A stretch of 64,000 bases of DNA from a virus, in the IMG/VR virus record IMGVR_UViG_3300027759_000070, positions 22,972 to 86,971 of that record; one strand, written 5' to 3'. The translations under genes were made by a program, and so were the position numbers. Position 1 is the first letter of the stretch. Every line of letters begins with the position of its first letter. Below are positions 7,944-16,633 of this stretch, piece after piece. Under the pieces are notes generated by a model that saw nothing but the letters and a program-made list of their open reading frames with translations, did not search any database and was not told the origin of the DNA.

Positions 7944-9752
7944 TTATTCTGGTGCTGCTTCTGGTGCTGGAGGTGGAGTTCCTGCTCCAGCTTCAGGCGG
8001 TGGTGTTCCACCAGCTTCTGGTCCTACTGCTGCTGGTCCACCAGCAAACGCAGGAGGCATTCCTCCTCCACCACCTCCTCCACCACCACCAGCTTCAGGG
8101 GGAGGACCACCAGCTTCAGCTCCTGCTCCACCAGCTTCAGCTTGAGCGGCCAAGGCTTCTTTCCACTTAGGTCCAAGAGTTTCTATTTGGGTCAATTCCC
8201 ATTTTAGTTCTTTATCTTTTCTTAAGAATTCTCTGTTAGCTTTAATATCAACATCAGTCCAACCCAAATATCTTTTTTGTGCAAAAGTTTGCGATACCGA
8301 TTCATTTGATGCTAGATTTCCAAAATTTGCAACCTTTAATTCTAATTTTTGACTTTCACGAAGTTCATAGAAATTCGTTGGAACATTAAATTCCATTTGA
8401 ATTGATTCTTCATTTAAATCAAATTCTTTCCATAATCCTTTTAATTGTAAATGAGTTATGAAACTGGATTTTATACCATTAGCAAACAATTGTTGTTGGC
8501 GAATAATGAAACGTGCAAACTTTAATTCTTCTCGAAGCATATCTGCTCCATCACGGAATGCATCTTGTGGATCTAAACGAGTAGTAGGAACTTTTAAAGA
8601 TTGATATAATTTCTTGACGAAATACATCAAATCAGTTAATTCACCAAGATTTGCAGCACCTGCTAATTGATCTACGGTTGTACCTTCAGAACCTGCACGT
8701 TTTGCAAACCAAAAGTTATCAAGAATAGATTGTGGATTAAACTTTTGTACGATTCCTCCCTTATCTGGATCGTATGTTTTAGATGACCAATACGAAGAAA
8801 TTAATTTACGAAGATATGCTTCTGCTTTTGGTGCTGGCATATTACCAACATCCACATTGAATACTAGACGTTCTGGTGCTCTGGCAAGACGATATATAAC
8901 AATTGAATCTTCGATCATCGACAACTGACGATATGCTCTACGACAATTTTCCAAAAATGGAAGGCGCATAGTTTTGCTTTCATTCCAAACATCAGAATTA
9001 ATGTAAGTAATCTGATTTTTATCCATAGGAACAAAATCTACACCAATTTGTTTTAATGGATTATTTGGATCAAATTTCGGTTTTCTGAAAAGATATCCTT
9101 TTACTAAAACATTTTGTACATTTGAAAATACTGGATCAATTAACTCTGTCGGAACCTGCACAACACCTAATATGCCTTCATCTGGATAATCTTTGTGTAT
9201 AATATGTTCCCAATAAATTTCACCTTCAACCAATAATTGTCTAAAATAAGACCATCCTTTATGTTCAAGATCAAAGTGAGAAGTAAATTTTAAAAATTCT
9301 TTTTGTAATGCTTCTGATTGAAAATTAGATAAAGCTAAATTCTTAAATTTCAAATTCATACAACTATTTGTATGAGAATCAATGTTTATTATTTCATCAC
9401 ATATTTCATCTAAAGCATTTGCAACTTCGGAAAATGCTCCCATGATTCGATAATCACGAACCCTTGCCAATTTATCCTTTTGGATATTGGCATACATGAC
9501 TTCACTATAACGCTTATCGGCAGTTATGTCTCCAATAGGATTATTGTTATAATCAAAATTTTGTGATATTGAATGTCTAGATAAAACTTCTGCTCTTTTT
9601 GAGCCTGTATCTTCAAAATATTTGTACTTAGGATTTAAATTATTGGTTAAATCCGATACTTCAAAGTTACCATATGGTAACTTTGAAGAGATATATGACA
9701 TTAAATCTCTTCCGAAAGTAGATATTTTTCCATCATCAAAATTTGTCGGCAT
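7944..9752 (-). CDS. 20: Portal vertex protein, gp20 family
   Basis: Forms the dodecameric portal for DNA entry and initiates prohead assembly. Strong family segments include EDSIVIYRLARAPERLVF (about residues 278-295), VGNMPAPKAEAYLRK and RAGSEGTTVDQLAG with LGELTDLMYF. Residues 1-535 correspond to the full T4 protein (524 aa). The last 65 residues are an added low-complexity Ala/Gly/Pro/Glu tail with a run of ten Gly, not present in T4 gp20. Confidence 0.96.
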   Translation of the reverse strand: MPTNFDDGKISTFGRDLMSYISSKLPYGNFEVSDLTNNLNPKYKYFEDTGSKRAEVLSRHSISQNFDYNNNPIGDITADKRYSEVMYANIQKDKLARVRDYRIMGAFSEVANALDEICDEIINIDSHTNSCMNLKFKNLALSNFQSEALQKEFLKFTSHFDLEHKGWSYFRQLLVEGEIYWEHIIHKDYPDEGILGVVQVPTELIDPVFSNVQNVLVKGYLFRKPKFDPNNPLKQIGVDFVPMDKNQITYINSDVWNESKTMRLPFLENCRRAYRQLSMIEDSIVIYRLARAPERLVFNVDVGNMPAPKAEAYLRKLISSYWSSKTYDPDKGGIVQKFNPQSILDNFWFAKRAGSEGTTVDQLAGAANLGELTDLMYFVKKLYQSLKVPTTRLDPQDAFRDGADMLREELKFARFIIRQQQLFANGIKSSFITHLQLKGLWKEFDLNEESIQMEFNVPTNFYELRESQKLELKVANFGNLASNESVSQTFAQKRYLGWTDVDIKANREFLRKDKELKWELTQIETLGPKWKEALAAQAEAGGAGAEAGGPPPEAGGGGGGGGGGMPPAFAGGPAAVGPEAGGTPPPEAGAGTPPPAPEAAPE

Positions 9753-9757
9753 GTTGA

Positions 9758-9763
9758 TATTTA
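9758..9763 (-). promoter_or_regulatory. Late box TAAATA, 5 bases before gp20 ATG
   Basis: TAAATA-TCAAC-ATG on the minus strand, between gp20 and the gp15-like gene. Confidence 0.6.
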
Positions 9764-9767
9764 TCTA

Positions 9768-10919
9768 TTAAAGTCCAGAAAGAAATATTAATTTTGTATT
9801 AATTGAATTGGTGTCTTTCCAACCAACTTCGTTTAATACTGCTAAGTTTATTTCTGAAGACTGAGTTAAATGTGGTAATGATACATGTATTGCGTTCTTA
9901 CTTAAAATTGTATAATTTATTTTTGGGATTATAAATCCACTAACATTTGGATAATAAGTGTATCCAAATCCCGAATAATTGGTATACAAAGTCGAAGATT
10001 TACTGCTGAGTAATATATTACTTGTGTATTGTAAGTTTTTCCCTATTATCGTAAGAGATAAAGGAAAATCCTTCGGTTGTATTATGACTTCGGTTCCTGA
10101 TAATTCTATCATTCTTCCAGAAGAATTTAAATACAAATTAGTTAAATATGGTGCTCCAGAAATAGACACAGTTTCATTTTCGTTTAATAATCCCTTTGCA
10201 GAATCATACACATAATTTTCTGACGATAAACTATCAGTAAAAGAATCGAATAATAATTTGCTAGAAACTCTAAAGTTAGAATCTACAAAATAAATGTTTT
10301 TCGCATAGTCCGAATCAACACTAGGAAATAACCAACCTTTAATTGTAAATGATGTAGTCGCTATGAATCTTGGTTTATCTGCTGATGTTACATCAATTGG
10401 GTATTCTGTACTAATAGTTCCATCCCATAATACTTCTGATCTAATTTCATTTAATGATTCTATTCCAAATGCTGTCGGAATTTTCCAACATATTATAATA
10501 TATGGATTAGAATAAGGAATAAAATTCGACAGTATCTGATCCATGTCACTCTGATAATTTGTTAATATATTAACAGCAACTGTCAAATTTACAGGGACAG
10601 GCATTCTTACATGGGTAGTAAGTTTACCGTAACCGTTATTTTTTACTGGCTGGTAAAAACCATCAATTTTATTGAAAACTCTGGTTTCATCCCTTGCTAT
10701 TGAAGTAATGTTTACGGCTATAACAGGAACTGTGATATTCTGAGCTTTATTAACTATATCATGTATCACCCTTTCTTTGGGTGCATGAACATATCTAACT
10801 CGTATTTGTTCTTTGGCTTCTCTGTTCTTATTATGTCTAGTAATAAGAACATCATCCATCGCAGCAATAAATTGCGTCAATAAATCATGAATTTCAAAAT
10901 GGAATCCATTGTTTTGCAT
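9768..10919 (-). CDS. 15: Tail completion / sheath stabiliser, gp15-like
   Basis: In T4, gp15 caps the tail tube and sheath and forms the surface that joins the head. The N-terminal 220 residues of this 383-aa protein carry the gp15 pattern: QIRVRYVHAPKERV near the start, a central NYQSDMDQILSNFIPYSNPYI matching T4 RYEDDMFQIVEQILPYFQPHF, and TSFTIKGWLFPSV matching T4 LTFEVNGWMYPPV. About 160 extra C-terminal residues are beta-rich and look like an added Ig/IPT-type domain. T4 gp15 is 272 aa. Confidence 0.72.
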   Translation of the reverse strand: MQNNGFHFEIHDLLTQFIAAMDDVLITRHNKNREAKEQIRVRYVHAPKERVIHDIVNKAQNITVPVIAVNITSIARDETRVFNKIDGFYQPVKNNGYGKLTTHVRMPVPVNLTVAVNILTNYQSDMDQILSNFIPYSNPYIIICWKIPTAFGIESLNEIRSEVLWDGTISTEYPIDVTSADKPRFIATTSFTIKGWLFPSVDSDYAKNIYFVDSNFRVSSKLLFDSFTDSLSSENYVYDSAKGLLNENETVSISGAPYLTNLYLNSSGRMIELSGTEVIIQPKDFPLSLTIIGKNLQYTSNILLSSKSSTLYTNYSGFGYTYYPNVSGFIIPKINYTILSKNAIHVSLPHLTQSSEINLAVLNEVGWKDTNSINTKLIFLSGL

Positions 10920-13339
10920 TAGGATTTAAGACGGAATGAATTGATATATATTCCTTCACACAATATATCAAATGTAGATTTTCTACTAAATGATTCCTTT
11001 TTAACTGTCTTGGAAGATGCTAAAGAATCAAGAACTACTTTAAGTTCTGGTGAACCAGATAATTGTCTCCTATATTTGTTACAAAGTTTTCTTGCTATGA
11101 CTGCTTGTTTATTAGAAAGTTTATGTTGATTCGCTAGACTATGACCGATAATACCATCAATTTTATTGAATCCGACATTATTCTTTTCTTGTGCAAAATC
11201 TTCATCCATTCCAGCTATTATTTGTAGGAGTTTTAAGCAAGCTTCTTTAACTTCATCGGTTATTGTAGGATCTTGTGCTTCTTTTCTGATTTGTTCTGGT
11301 GTTACATTTTTTGTAACATACTCACCAGCAATATCAACAGGATGATCTACAAATACTATATCTTCCCCAGCAGTTTCTTTCTTGTCTAAAATCTTGTCAT
11401 TAACACCAGCTTTATTAATGAAACTTCTAATCATTATTTCATCGATTGAATCTTTTGCTGCCAAATAATGTATTTCTACGTTTTTGGTCTGCCCAATACG
11501 ATGTGCCCTATCTTCTGCTTGAATAATCGTGGTTGGTCGCCAATCAAATTCACCGAATATAACAGTAGTAGCTGCTGTCAAGGTTAATCCAGTGGCACTT
11601 GCTAATATAGAACCAATAAATACTTTGACATCTGGATTAGTTTGAAATTCATCTACTATGTCCGTAACTTCATCCGCCGCTGCTCCACCAATTAACATTA
11701 CCGATCTTTTTCCAAAATGTTGTTGTAGTCTCTGAACCACTTCTCTGTGGTGAGCAAATATGATAATTTTTTCTCCAGATTTTAATACTTTTTCAGCATG
11801 TTCTATAATATGTGGCAATTTTTGTATACCCAAAAGTGATCTTTGCTGAGAAATAGTTTCAAAGAATATTCTTTGTTTTTGTTCTAATTCTTGTGTATAC
11901 TTATTAAACTGAGAAAGATCATCATTTGATTTTGCTAATTCAATATAAGCAACTAGCTCTTCGGTTTCTTTTCTTAATTCATCTCTTATTTGAAGTTCTT
12001 CTGCTTTTTCTTTTGCTGAAGATTCAAACGTAATAATACTCCTTGTTTTTGGTGGAATATCTTTCAGAACATCCTTTTTCAATCTACGAACCATGATGGT
12101 AGATCTCAAAAGATCCTGTAATGCTTCCATGTCCGAATCTTTTGGAGTATTGTATTCTAATCCATATCGACCTTGTGTTGCACCACAATACTTTGTGATA
12201 AACGTGAAATAGTTATTCCATCTATTTGGATCTAGATAATGTAATAATGCAAACAAATCTTGTGGCTTATTGTCGATGGGTGTACCAGTCAAAAACAAAG
12301 CTCTTTTGGTTTGAACAGGTTTTTTAACATCTTTTGGGTTCATTTTTCTGGCATCGTATGGATGTGTCCCCAAAATTGCCATAGATCTTTTTGCTGTTTT
12401 GTTCTTCATGTAATGAGCTTCATCAGCAATAACCAAATCAAATTCGCCCATTTCATCAATTTGTTTCTTCAAATCATATATTATATCATAATTGACTATG
12501 ATAATTCCTCCCATTTTTGCAGGGAATGCCTTTTTATTATCTACAACGGTTATCTTTCTTTTCGAGATTAACCATTTTTCTAATTCGTTTTTCCAATTGT
12601 ATTTTAATTTCTGAGGACACAAAATTAAAACATTTTGAATATCACTATCATATACATTTATGTAACCGATAGCTTGAATAGTTTTTCCTAAACCCATTTC
12701 ATCTGCAATGAATACTTTGTCTTTACCCATCGCAAATCTAATACCTGATTCTTGGAATGGTAGATATTTTAATCCTTCTGGTGCGGGTATGGGAGAATCA
12801 GGAGAAGCACCTTCGGGTTTTGGTTCTTCACCAGTTGATCTACTAATTTCTTTAGCATCAACATAAGGTTGTAGTTCCTTTTTTAATTCTACATCAGAAT
12901 CTGGAACATATTCAATCAATCTTGCTGCTGTAGCAGCATCACCTGTCCACCAATATTTTCTATCCCTATCAAAAATAAATTTTTTTGATTTGACCATGTC
13001 TTTTACCGCTTCATCATATTTAAATGATATAATATATCTATCTCCATTTTTACTTAAAATGGGTTTAGAAGCGGCTGATGCTACTGTTGATGTAGGTGTA
13101 ACATCAGTATTTCCAGATTTATTCAAATATTCTTTATAGCAATCTTCGTGCATTACTATTTTTGGACTTGAGTTCCAGAAAATTCTCTGCCCAACATTAA
13201 TTTTTACTCCGTGTTTGCAATTTTCATAACCACATCTACCGGGAAATTTACTCGACATAAACCCCTCTTCTAACATACTTAGAAGAGATTCAGATATAGG
13301 TATGAATTTTTTTCTTTTTTTAGACTGTAAACTAGACAT
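10919..13339 (-). CDS. SNF2-family helicase, SMARCAL1/HARP-like, with N-terminal zinc finger
   Basis: ATP-driven DNA translocase likely to remodel or anneal branched DNA at replication forks. Visible in the 806-aa protein: a Cys36-x4-Cys41...His64-x2-Cys67 zinc finger, a HARP-like segment at about 101-131 (RYIISFKYDE...KYWW), Walker A DEMGLGKT at 213-220, DEAH at 306-309, LTGTPIDN, and helicase motif VI in QAEDRAHRIGQT. The gene touches the start of the gp15-like gene and has a late box, so it may act late in replication or packaging. It is separate from UvsW, which is also present. Confidence 0.88.
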   Translation of the reverse strand: MSSLQSKKRKKFIPISESLLSMLEEGFMSSKFPGRCGYENCKHGVKINVGQRIFWNSSPKIVMHEDCYKEYLNKSGNTDVTPTSTVASAASKPILSKNGDRYIISFKYDEAVKDMVKSKKFIFDRDRKYWWTGDAATAARLIEYVPDSDVELKKELQPYVDAKEISRSTGEEPKPEGASPDSPIPAPEGLKYLPFQESGIRFAMGKDKVFIADEMGLGKTIQAIGYINVYDSDIQNVLILCPQKLKYNWKNELEKWLISKRKITVVDNKKAFPAKMGGIIIVNYDIIYDLKKQIDEMGEFDLVIADEAHYMKNKTAKRSMAILGTHPYDARKMNPKDVKKPVQTKRALFLTGTPIDNKPQDLFALLHYLDPNRWNNYFTFITKYCGATQGRYGLEYNTPKDSDMEALQDLLRSTIMVRRLKKDVLKDIPPKTRSIITFESSAKEKAEELQIRDELRKETEELVAYIELAKSNDDLSQFNKYTQELEQKQRIFFETISQQRSLLGIQKLPHIIEHAEKVLKSGEKIIIFAHHREVVQRLQQHFGKRSVMLIGGAAADEVTDIVDEFQTNPDVKVFIGSILASATGLTLTAATTVIFGEFDWRPTTIIQAEDRAHRIGQTKNVEIHYLAAKDSIDEIMIRSFINKAGVNDKILDKKETAGEDIVFVDHPVDIAGEYVTKNVTPEQIRKEAQDPTITDEVKEACLKLLQIIAGMDEDFAQEKNNVGFNKIDGIIGHSLANQHKLSNKQAVIARKLCNKYRRQLSGSPELKVVLDSLASSKTVKKESFSRKSTFDILCEGIYINSFRLKS

Positions 13340-13344
13340 ACTTA

Positions 13345-13350
13345 TATTTA
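13345..13350 (-). promoter_or_regulatory. Late box TAAATA, 5 bases before the SNF2 helicase ATG
   Basis: TAAATA-TAAGT-ATG on the minus strand. Confidence 0.6.
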
Positions 13351-13354
13351 CCGC

Positions 13355-14983
13355 CTATACAAATCTTTTTAAGAAATATTTTGGTAGTTTTTTAGCATTC
13401 CTAATAACAGCATCAGATATAGATCCATCTAGAATGTAAGTTATACATTTATCCTGTTTTGTTCTTACTCCTCTACCACAGGCTTGAATTAGATGATTCA
13501 GCATCTGATTAACATACCAATTTGGATCATCTTTGAATAACTTTTTGATTCTCTCATCATTTAATGGCATGTATGCAGCCTTTGCTACAATTTGAAACCT
13601 AGCCAAATCTTCTTTCAAATCTACACCATACGTCATTGACGGACTGACCAACACTGTTGGTCCTGTGGATTCTATATGTTGCCTAATAATTTGCTCGTTG
13701 TTTGCACCATCTAATCTGAACAAAAATCTAGGATCATCAATATTATCTTTCAAATATTGAGTAATTTCCATAGTATGAGTATGGATTACACCCTTTACAT
13801 TTTTATGAAAATCACAAATCTTTAAAATATTATCCTTTAATACTGGAAGTTTCTCTTTAAGATTTTTGTAATTTAGTTTATGTGCTGTGGAAACATGAAT
13901 AGGAGCATTTTTAGGATCAAAAGTAGAATCTACTTCAATATATTGATACTTTTCAATTCCCAATGTTTTGGCAAAATTAGCAGGATCAATAATCGTAGCA
14001 GACATTAACAAAATCTTTTTTCCATACTTAAAGATATGCTTTGCCAGATTATCTACCCTTAATGGTTTAAGGGTCACTCCGTCCAAGTTATGTTCAATTA
14101 CATACTCACATTCTTCCCATGTTTCAATTGTTGTTTGAATTTGGGCAAGAAGATTTGTGAACAGTTTAAATCTCTGTACATCAGAATCTGCTGTTGATGT
14201 GTTTCTCTTCTTTTTTCCTAGAATCTTTTTAAGATCTTCGATTTCGTTTCCTAGTTTTAAAGTCAATTCTCCCAACCAGATTCTGAATTTTCCATAATTC
14301 TCCACAGGAACATCTGTAGGTTTATATCCCAAACGCTTTAAAATTTTGTAATTCAAACTTCTGCTGAAGCGTTTAACTAATTCAGACTCCATTTCAGAAG
14401 CTTCATCGCATACAATATATTGCCTATGACGAACATGTTCAGGAAGAGATAAAAACATGCTGTAATTAAGCACTCCAAACTTATTAGTCAACATATCTCT
14501 CCTAGAATTATAATAATCACAGGTAGAATTCAAAATACATGATTCTTTGATCCTTGGATTAAAGTGACAGGGAGCAAAATCTACATTATAACTAGGATCT
14601 ACCCTACAAAGATAATTACTTTTACCTTTCAATGAACACGAATCTTTAAATAATTCAGTGTATTGGTCTTGTAGACTTTTTGTAATAGTCAGAGCAAATG
14701 CTCCAAATGGAGGTTGGTCTTCACATTCTTCAGCCTTTGCAAAGTCTCCAAATTGGTCAACCCTAAATGCATTGTAGGATTCAACTAAACTTTGAAATTT
14801 AGCAGGGACTTCATCCGAATAATTGGATAAAGTTTTAGAGAGGAACGATTTTCCACTTCCAGTCGGAGCACAACAAATTACGAAATCGTAGCCAGAGTTA
14901 AAGGCTAAATCAATTTTATCAAGAAGTTCTACTTGTTGTGTTTGTGGAACGAACCCATTTGGGAAATGATCTAATAGAGGCAT
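13355..14983 (-). CDS. XPD/DinG-like Fe-S superfamily 2 helicase
   Basis: Probable 5'-3' DNA helicase. The 542-aa protein has Walker A APTGSGKS (39-46), a four-cysteine iron-sulfur cluster set (Cys126, Cys139, Cys149, Cys155, spaced as in XPD), a DEAS Walker B at 193-196 in place of DEAH, and the C-terminal motif QACGRGVRT. It may unwind D-loops, R-loops or stalled forks. Unlike the neighbouring head genes it is driven by a sigma70-like promoter embedded in the 3' end of the upstream gene. Confidence 0.85.
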   Translation of the reverse strand: MPLLDHFPNGFVPQTQQVELLDKIDLAFNSGYDFVICCAPTGSGKSFLSKTLSNYSDEVPAKFQSLVESYNAFRVDQFGDFAKAEECEDQPPFGAFALTITKSLQDQYTELFKDSCSLKGKSNYLCRVDPSYNVDFAPCHFNPRIKESCILNSTCDYYNSRRDMLTNKFGVLNYSMFLSLPEHVRHRQYIVCDEASEMESELVKRFSRSLNYKILKRLGYKPTDVPVENYGKFRIWLGELTLKLGNEIEDLKKILGKKKRNTSTADSDVQRFKLFTNLLAQIQTTIETWEECEYVIEHNLDGVTLKPLRVDNLAKHIFKYGKKILLMSATIIDPANFAKTLGIEKYQYIEVDSTFDPKNAPIHVSTAHKLNYKNLKEKLPVLKDNILKICDFHKNVKGVIHTHTMEITQYLKDNIDDPRFLFRLDGANNEQIIRQHIESTGPTVLVSPSMTYGVDLKEDLARFQIVAKAAYMPLNDERIKKLFKDDPNWYVNQMLNHLIQACGRGVRTKQDKCITYILDGSISDAVIRNAKKLPKYFLKRFV

Positions 14984-14989
14984 TAATGG

Positions 14990-15018
14990 ATCATACTACG
15001 GAACCAAGGATAAATCAA
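14990..15018 (-). promoter_or_regulatory. Sigma70-like promoter of the XPD-like helicase
   Basis: Minus strand TTGATT (15013-15018), 17-bp spacer, TATGAT (14990-14995), then 6 bases to the ATG at 14983. No Shine-Dalgarno sequence; predicted mRNA starts at or next to the ATG. Confidence 0.7.
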
Positions 15019-15358
15019 GCTTATTCTTCTCAAATAATATAACTTTAGTGTTATAAAAACGAGAATTATTTTTTTGATTTAAAGACATCAATTTAAAATA
15101 AAGATCGGAATCGTTTTCCGAAATAGCCGATAAAGTATAATCCAATATCAAATAGTTTTTTTCTTTTTTTACTTTAAACGGATATGGTATTTCAACTTTT
15201 TTTTGAGTTACGTTATTTCCTATCTTTAAATATATATAAAAATAATAATCTTTTTTATTAAAAAGTACTAATTTACCTTCTTTTAGAATTTTACTATTCG
15301 AAGATAATACTATATCTCTTTGTAGAAAATATTTAAACTCATTCTCTATGTCTTCCAT
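14996..15358 (-). CDS. Unknown 120-aa protein
   Basis: Not recognised. Predicted mostly beta-strand with alternating hydrophobic/charged residues (YYFYIYLKIG near residue 38-47) and no cysteine. The 3' end contains the promoter of the next gene. It has a TAAATA box 6 bases before its ATG. Confidence 0.6.
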   Translation of the reverse strand: MEDIENEFKYFLQRDIVLSSNSKILKEGKLVLFNKKDYYFYIYLKIGNNVTQKKVEIPYPFKVKKEKNYLILDYTLSAISENDSDLYFKLMSLNQKNNSRFYNTKVILFEKNKLDLSLVP

Positions 15359-15364
15359 TTATTG

Positions 15365-15370
15365 TATTTA
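15365..15370 (-). promoter_or_regulatory. Late box TAAATA, 6 bases before the gene ending at 14996
   Basis: TAAATA-CAATAA-ATG on the minus strand. Confidence 0.5.
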
Positions 15371-15388
15371 AATGAAAAATACAGAATA

Positions 15389-15805
15389 TCAAGAATCCAT
15401 AAAATATAATTTTTCATTTGGAGTCATTGTTAGATATACTTTATTAAATGTCTTCCAAAATTCTCTTTCTTGTGCTACGGGATATGTAGTTACTAGGTAA
15501 CATTCATTATAGTTTATACACCTAAAATCCATCATTAATATATCCCATGTGATAATTAATTTCTTTTCTCTTGGATTGAATGGTGGTAATCCACTTGGTC
15601 TTTTGTACCCTAAAACTCTTCTTCCATTATTTGAATTCAATAATGCCATTGAGTTAGAACACAACATCCTGCGGAAGGCAGGTCTACCCTCCACAGGATT
15701 TCGGCGTTTTATAAAAAGTTCACAAACATTATTTCTTAAAGCCATTTCTAATTGGCTATAATTAGTTTGTAATACTAAAGGATTTTCGTAATCTCTTCTC
15801 GGCAC
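15389..15805 (-). CDS. Conserved phage protein, possibly DUF2693-like, GTG start
   Basis: The 138-aa protein carries RRMLCSNSMALL, GRRVLGYKRPSG, then TWDILMMDFRCINYNEC and a C-terminal FMDS, a pattern I associate with a small beta-barrel family widespread in T4-like phages with no known function. It starts with GTG at 15805. The start is supported by a TAAATA box exactly 5 bases upstream. Confidence 0.6.
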   Translation of the reverse strand: MPRRDYENPLVLQTNYSQLEMALRNNVCELFIKRRNPVEGRPAFRRMLCSNSMALLNSNNGRRVLGYKRPSGLPPFNPREKKLIITWDILMMDFRCINYNECYLVTTYPVAQEREFWKTFNKVYLTMTPNEKLYFMDS

Positions 15806-15809
15806 CTAA

Positions 15810-16250
15810 TTATTTAGTACCTTTGTCTTTCTTCTTATCTTCTTTTCTTTTAGCAATACCAAACATCCTCTGTTCATTCAAGAACATACCTTTCTTAACC
15901 AAGCCATAGCCTTCTACTTCGATGTTAGCTACACTAACACCTTTATCATTCGGGAATACAATAATGTCATCCTTTTTACAAAATTGAACATTTGGACCCA
16001 TTAAAACCACTTTAGCTTTTCTCCAAGCTTTTGTGTTTATATTTGTGGGAACGAATAAAGATCCCCGCTTTACTACAGATCCTTGTGAATCTTCGACTTC
16101 GTCAACGAATTCAACTAAAACTATATCATCAAAAATAAAAGATAACTGGAAATCGTCTAATCCGAATGATCCTTCTGAATTTGCATTCAAATCGATCATT
16201 CCCTTTTTTTGCTTCACATTATCCATGTGAGATGGTACTTCTATAGGCAT
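15810..16250 (-). CDS. 31: GroES-like co-chaperonin, gp31-like
   Basis: T4 gp31 replaces GroES so that GroEL can fold gp23. This 146-aa protein shows the GroES-fold order: FDDIVLVEFVDEV (about residues 38-50), a mobile-loop-like segment, RGSLFVP, KAKVVLMGPNVQFCKKDDIIVFPNDKG and a closing strand. The extended N-terminus and Lys-rich C-terminus (KEDKKKDKGTK) are unlike GroES. Similarity is of fold and motif order. It lies just upstream of the structural gene block. Confidence 0.65.
   Translation of the reverse strand: MPIEVPSHMDNVKQKKGMIDLNANSEGSFGLDDFQLSFIFDDIVLVEFVDEVEDSQGSVVKRGSLFVPTNINTKAWRKAKVVLMGPNVQFCKKDDIIVFPNDKGVSVANIEVEGYGLVKKGMFLNEQRMFGIAKRKEDKKKDKGTK
15811..15816 (-). promoter_or_regulatory. 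Late box TAAATA, 5 bases before a GTG start
   Basis: TAAATA-ATTAG-GTG on the minus strand, overlapping the stop region of the gp31-like gene. It supports the GTG start at 15805. Confidence 0.6.
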
Positions 16251-16255
16251 ATAAA

Positions 16256-16633
16256 TTAATTATGTTGGTTTTTCAGAAAGTCAACATATTGTTTAATTTC
16301 TCTTTCTGATAATTCAAAATTTTTTGCTAAAATTTTAGTATCAGCATTTTCTTGAATTTTTTCTTCTTTGTTTTTCTTTAAATAACTAATTCTTTTTTTC
16401 TTTACTTTTGGTAAAATATTTAATAAGAATTCGTACTGTTCCTGTTTCGTGGAAAACGTCTTTCCATAGACATTTGTCGTTTGATTAAGTATCTCAGAAA
16501 TGTCGGGAGAATACATGCTACACCAGCGAGCAACCATATAATAATTGAACTGTGTTTCTCCTTCATTTATCGTATTTAGTTTCTTCTTATTGAATAAGAC
16601 AGAATCTATGAAATTAAATATTGTATCTTCCAT
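16256..16633 (-). CDS. 62: Clamp-loader small subunit, gp62-like
   Basis: gp62 works with gp44 to load the gp45 clamp. The 125-aa protein starts FNFIDSVLFNKKKL, followed by YYMVARWCSMYSPDISEILN and KQEQYEFLLNILPKVKKKRISYLKK. This order matches the short gp62 proteins of T4-like marine phages, which are smaller than T4 gp62 (187 aa). In T4, gp62 lies beside gp45 and gp44; here it is about 34 kb from gp45 and abuts the glycan island. The assignment is from pattern memory. Confidence 0.5.
   Translation of the reverse strand: MEDTIFNFIDSVLFNKKKLNTINEGETQFNYYMVARWCSMYSPDISEILNQTTNVYGKTFSTKQEQYEFLLNILPKVKKKRISYLKKNKEEKIQENADTKILAKNFELSEREIKQYVDFLKNQHN

Noticed and set aside
7952-8170. Plus-strand Leu/His-rich open frame
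   Set aside because: It is the antisense of the Gly/Pro/Ala-rich portal tail; composition is explained by the repeat on the minus strand.
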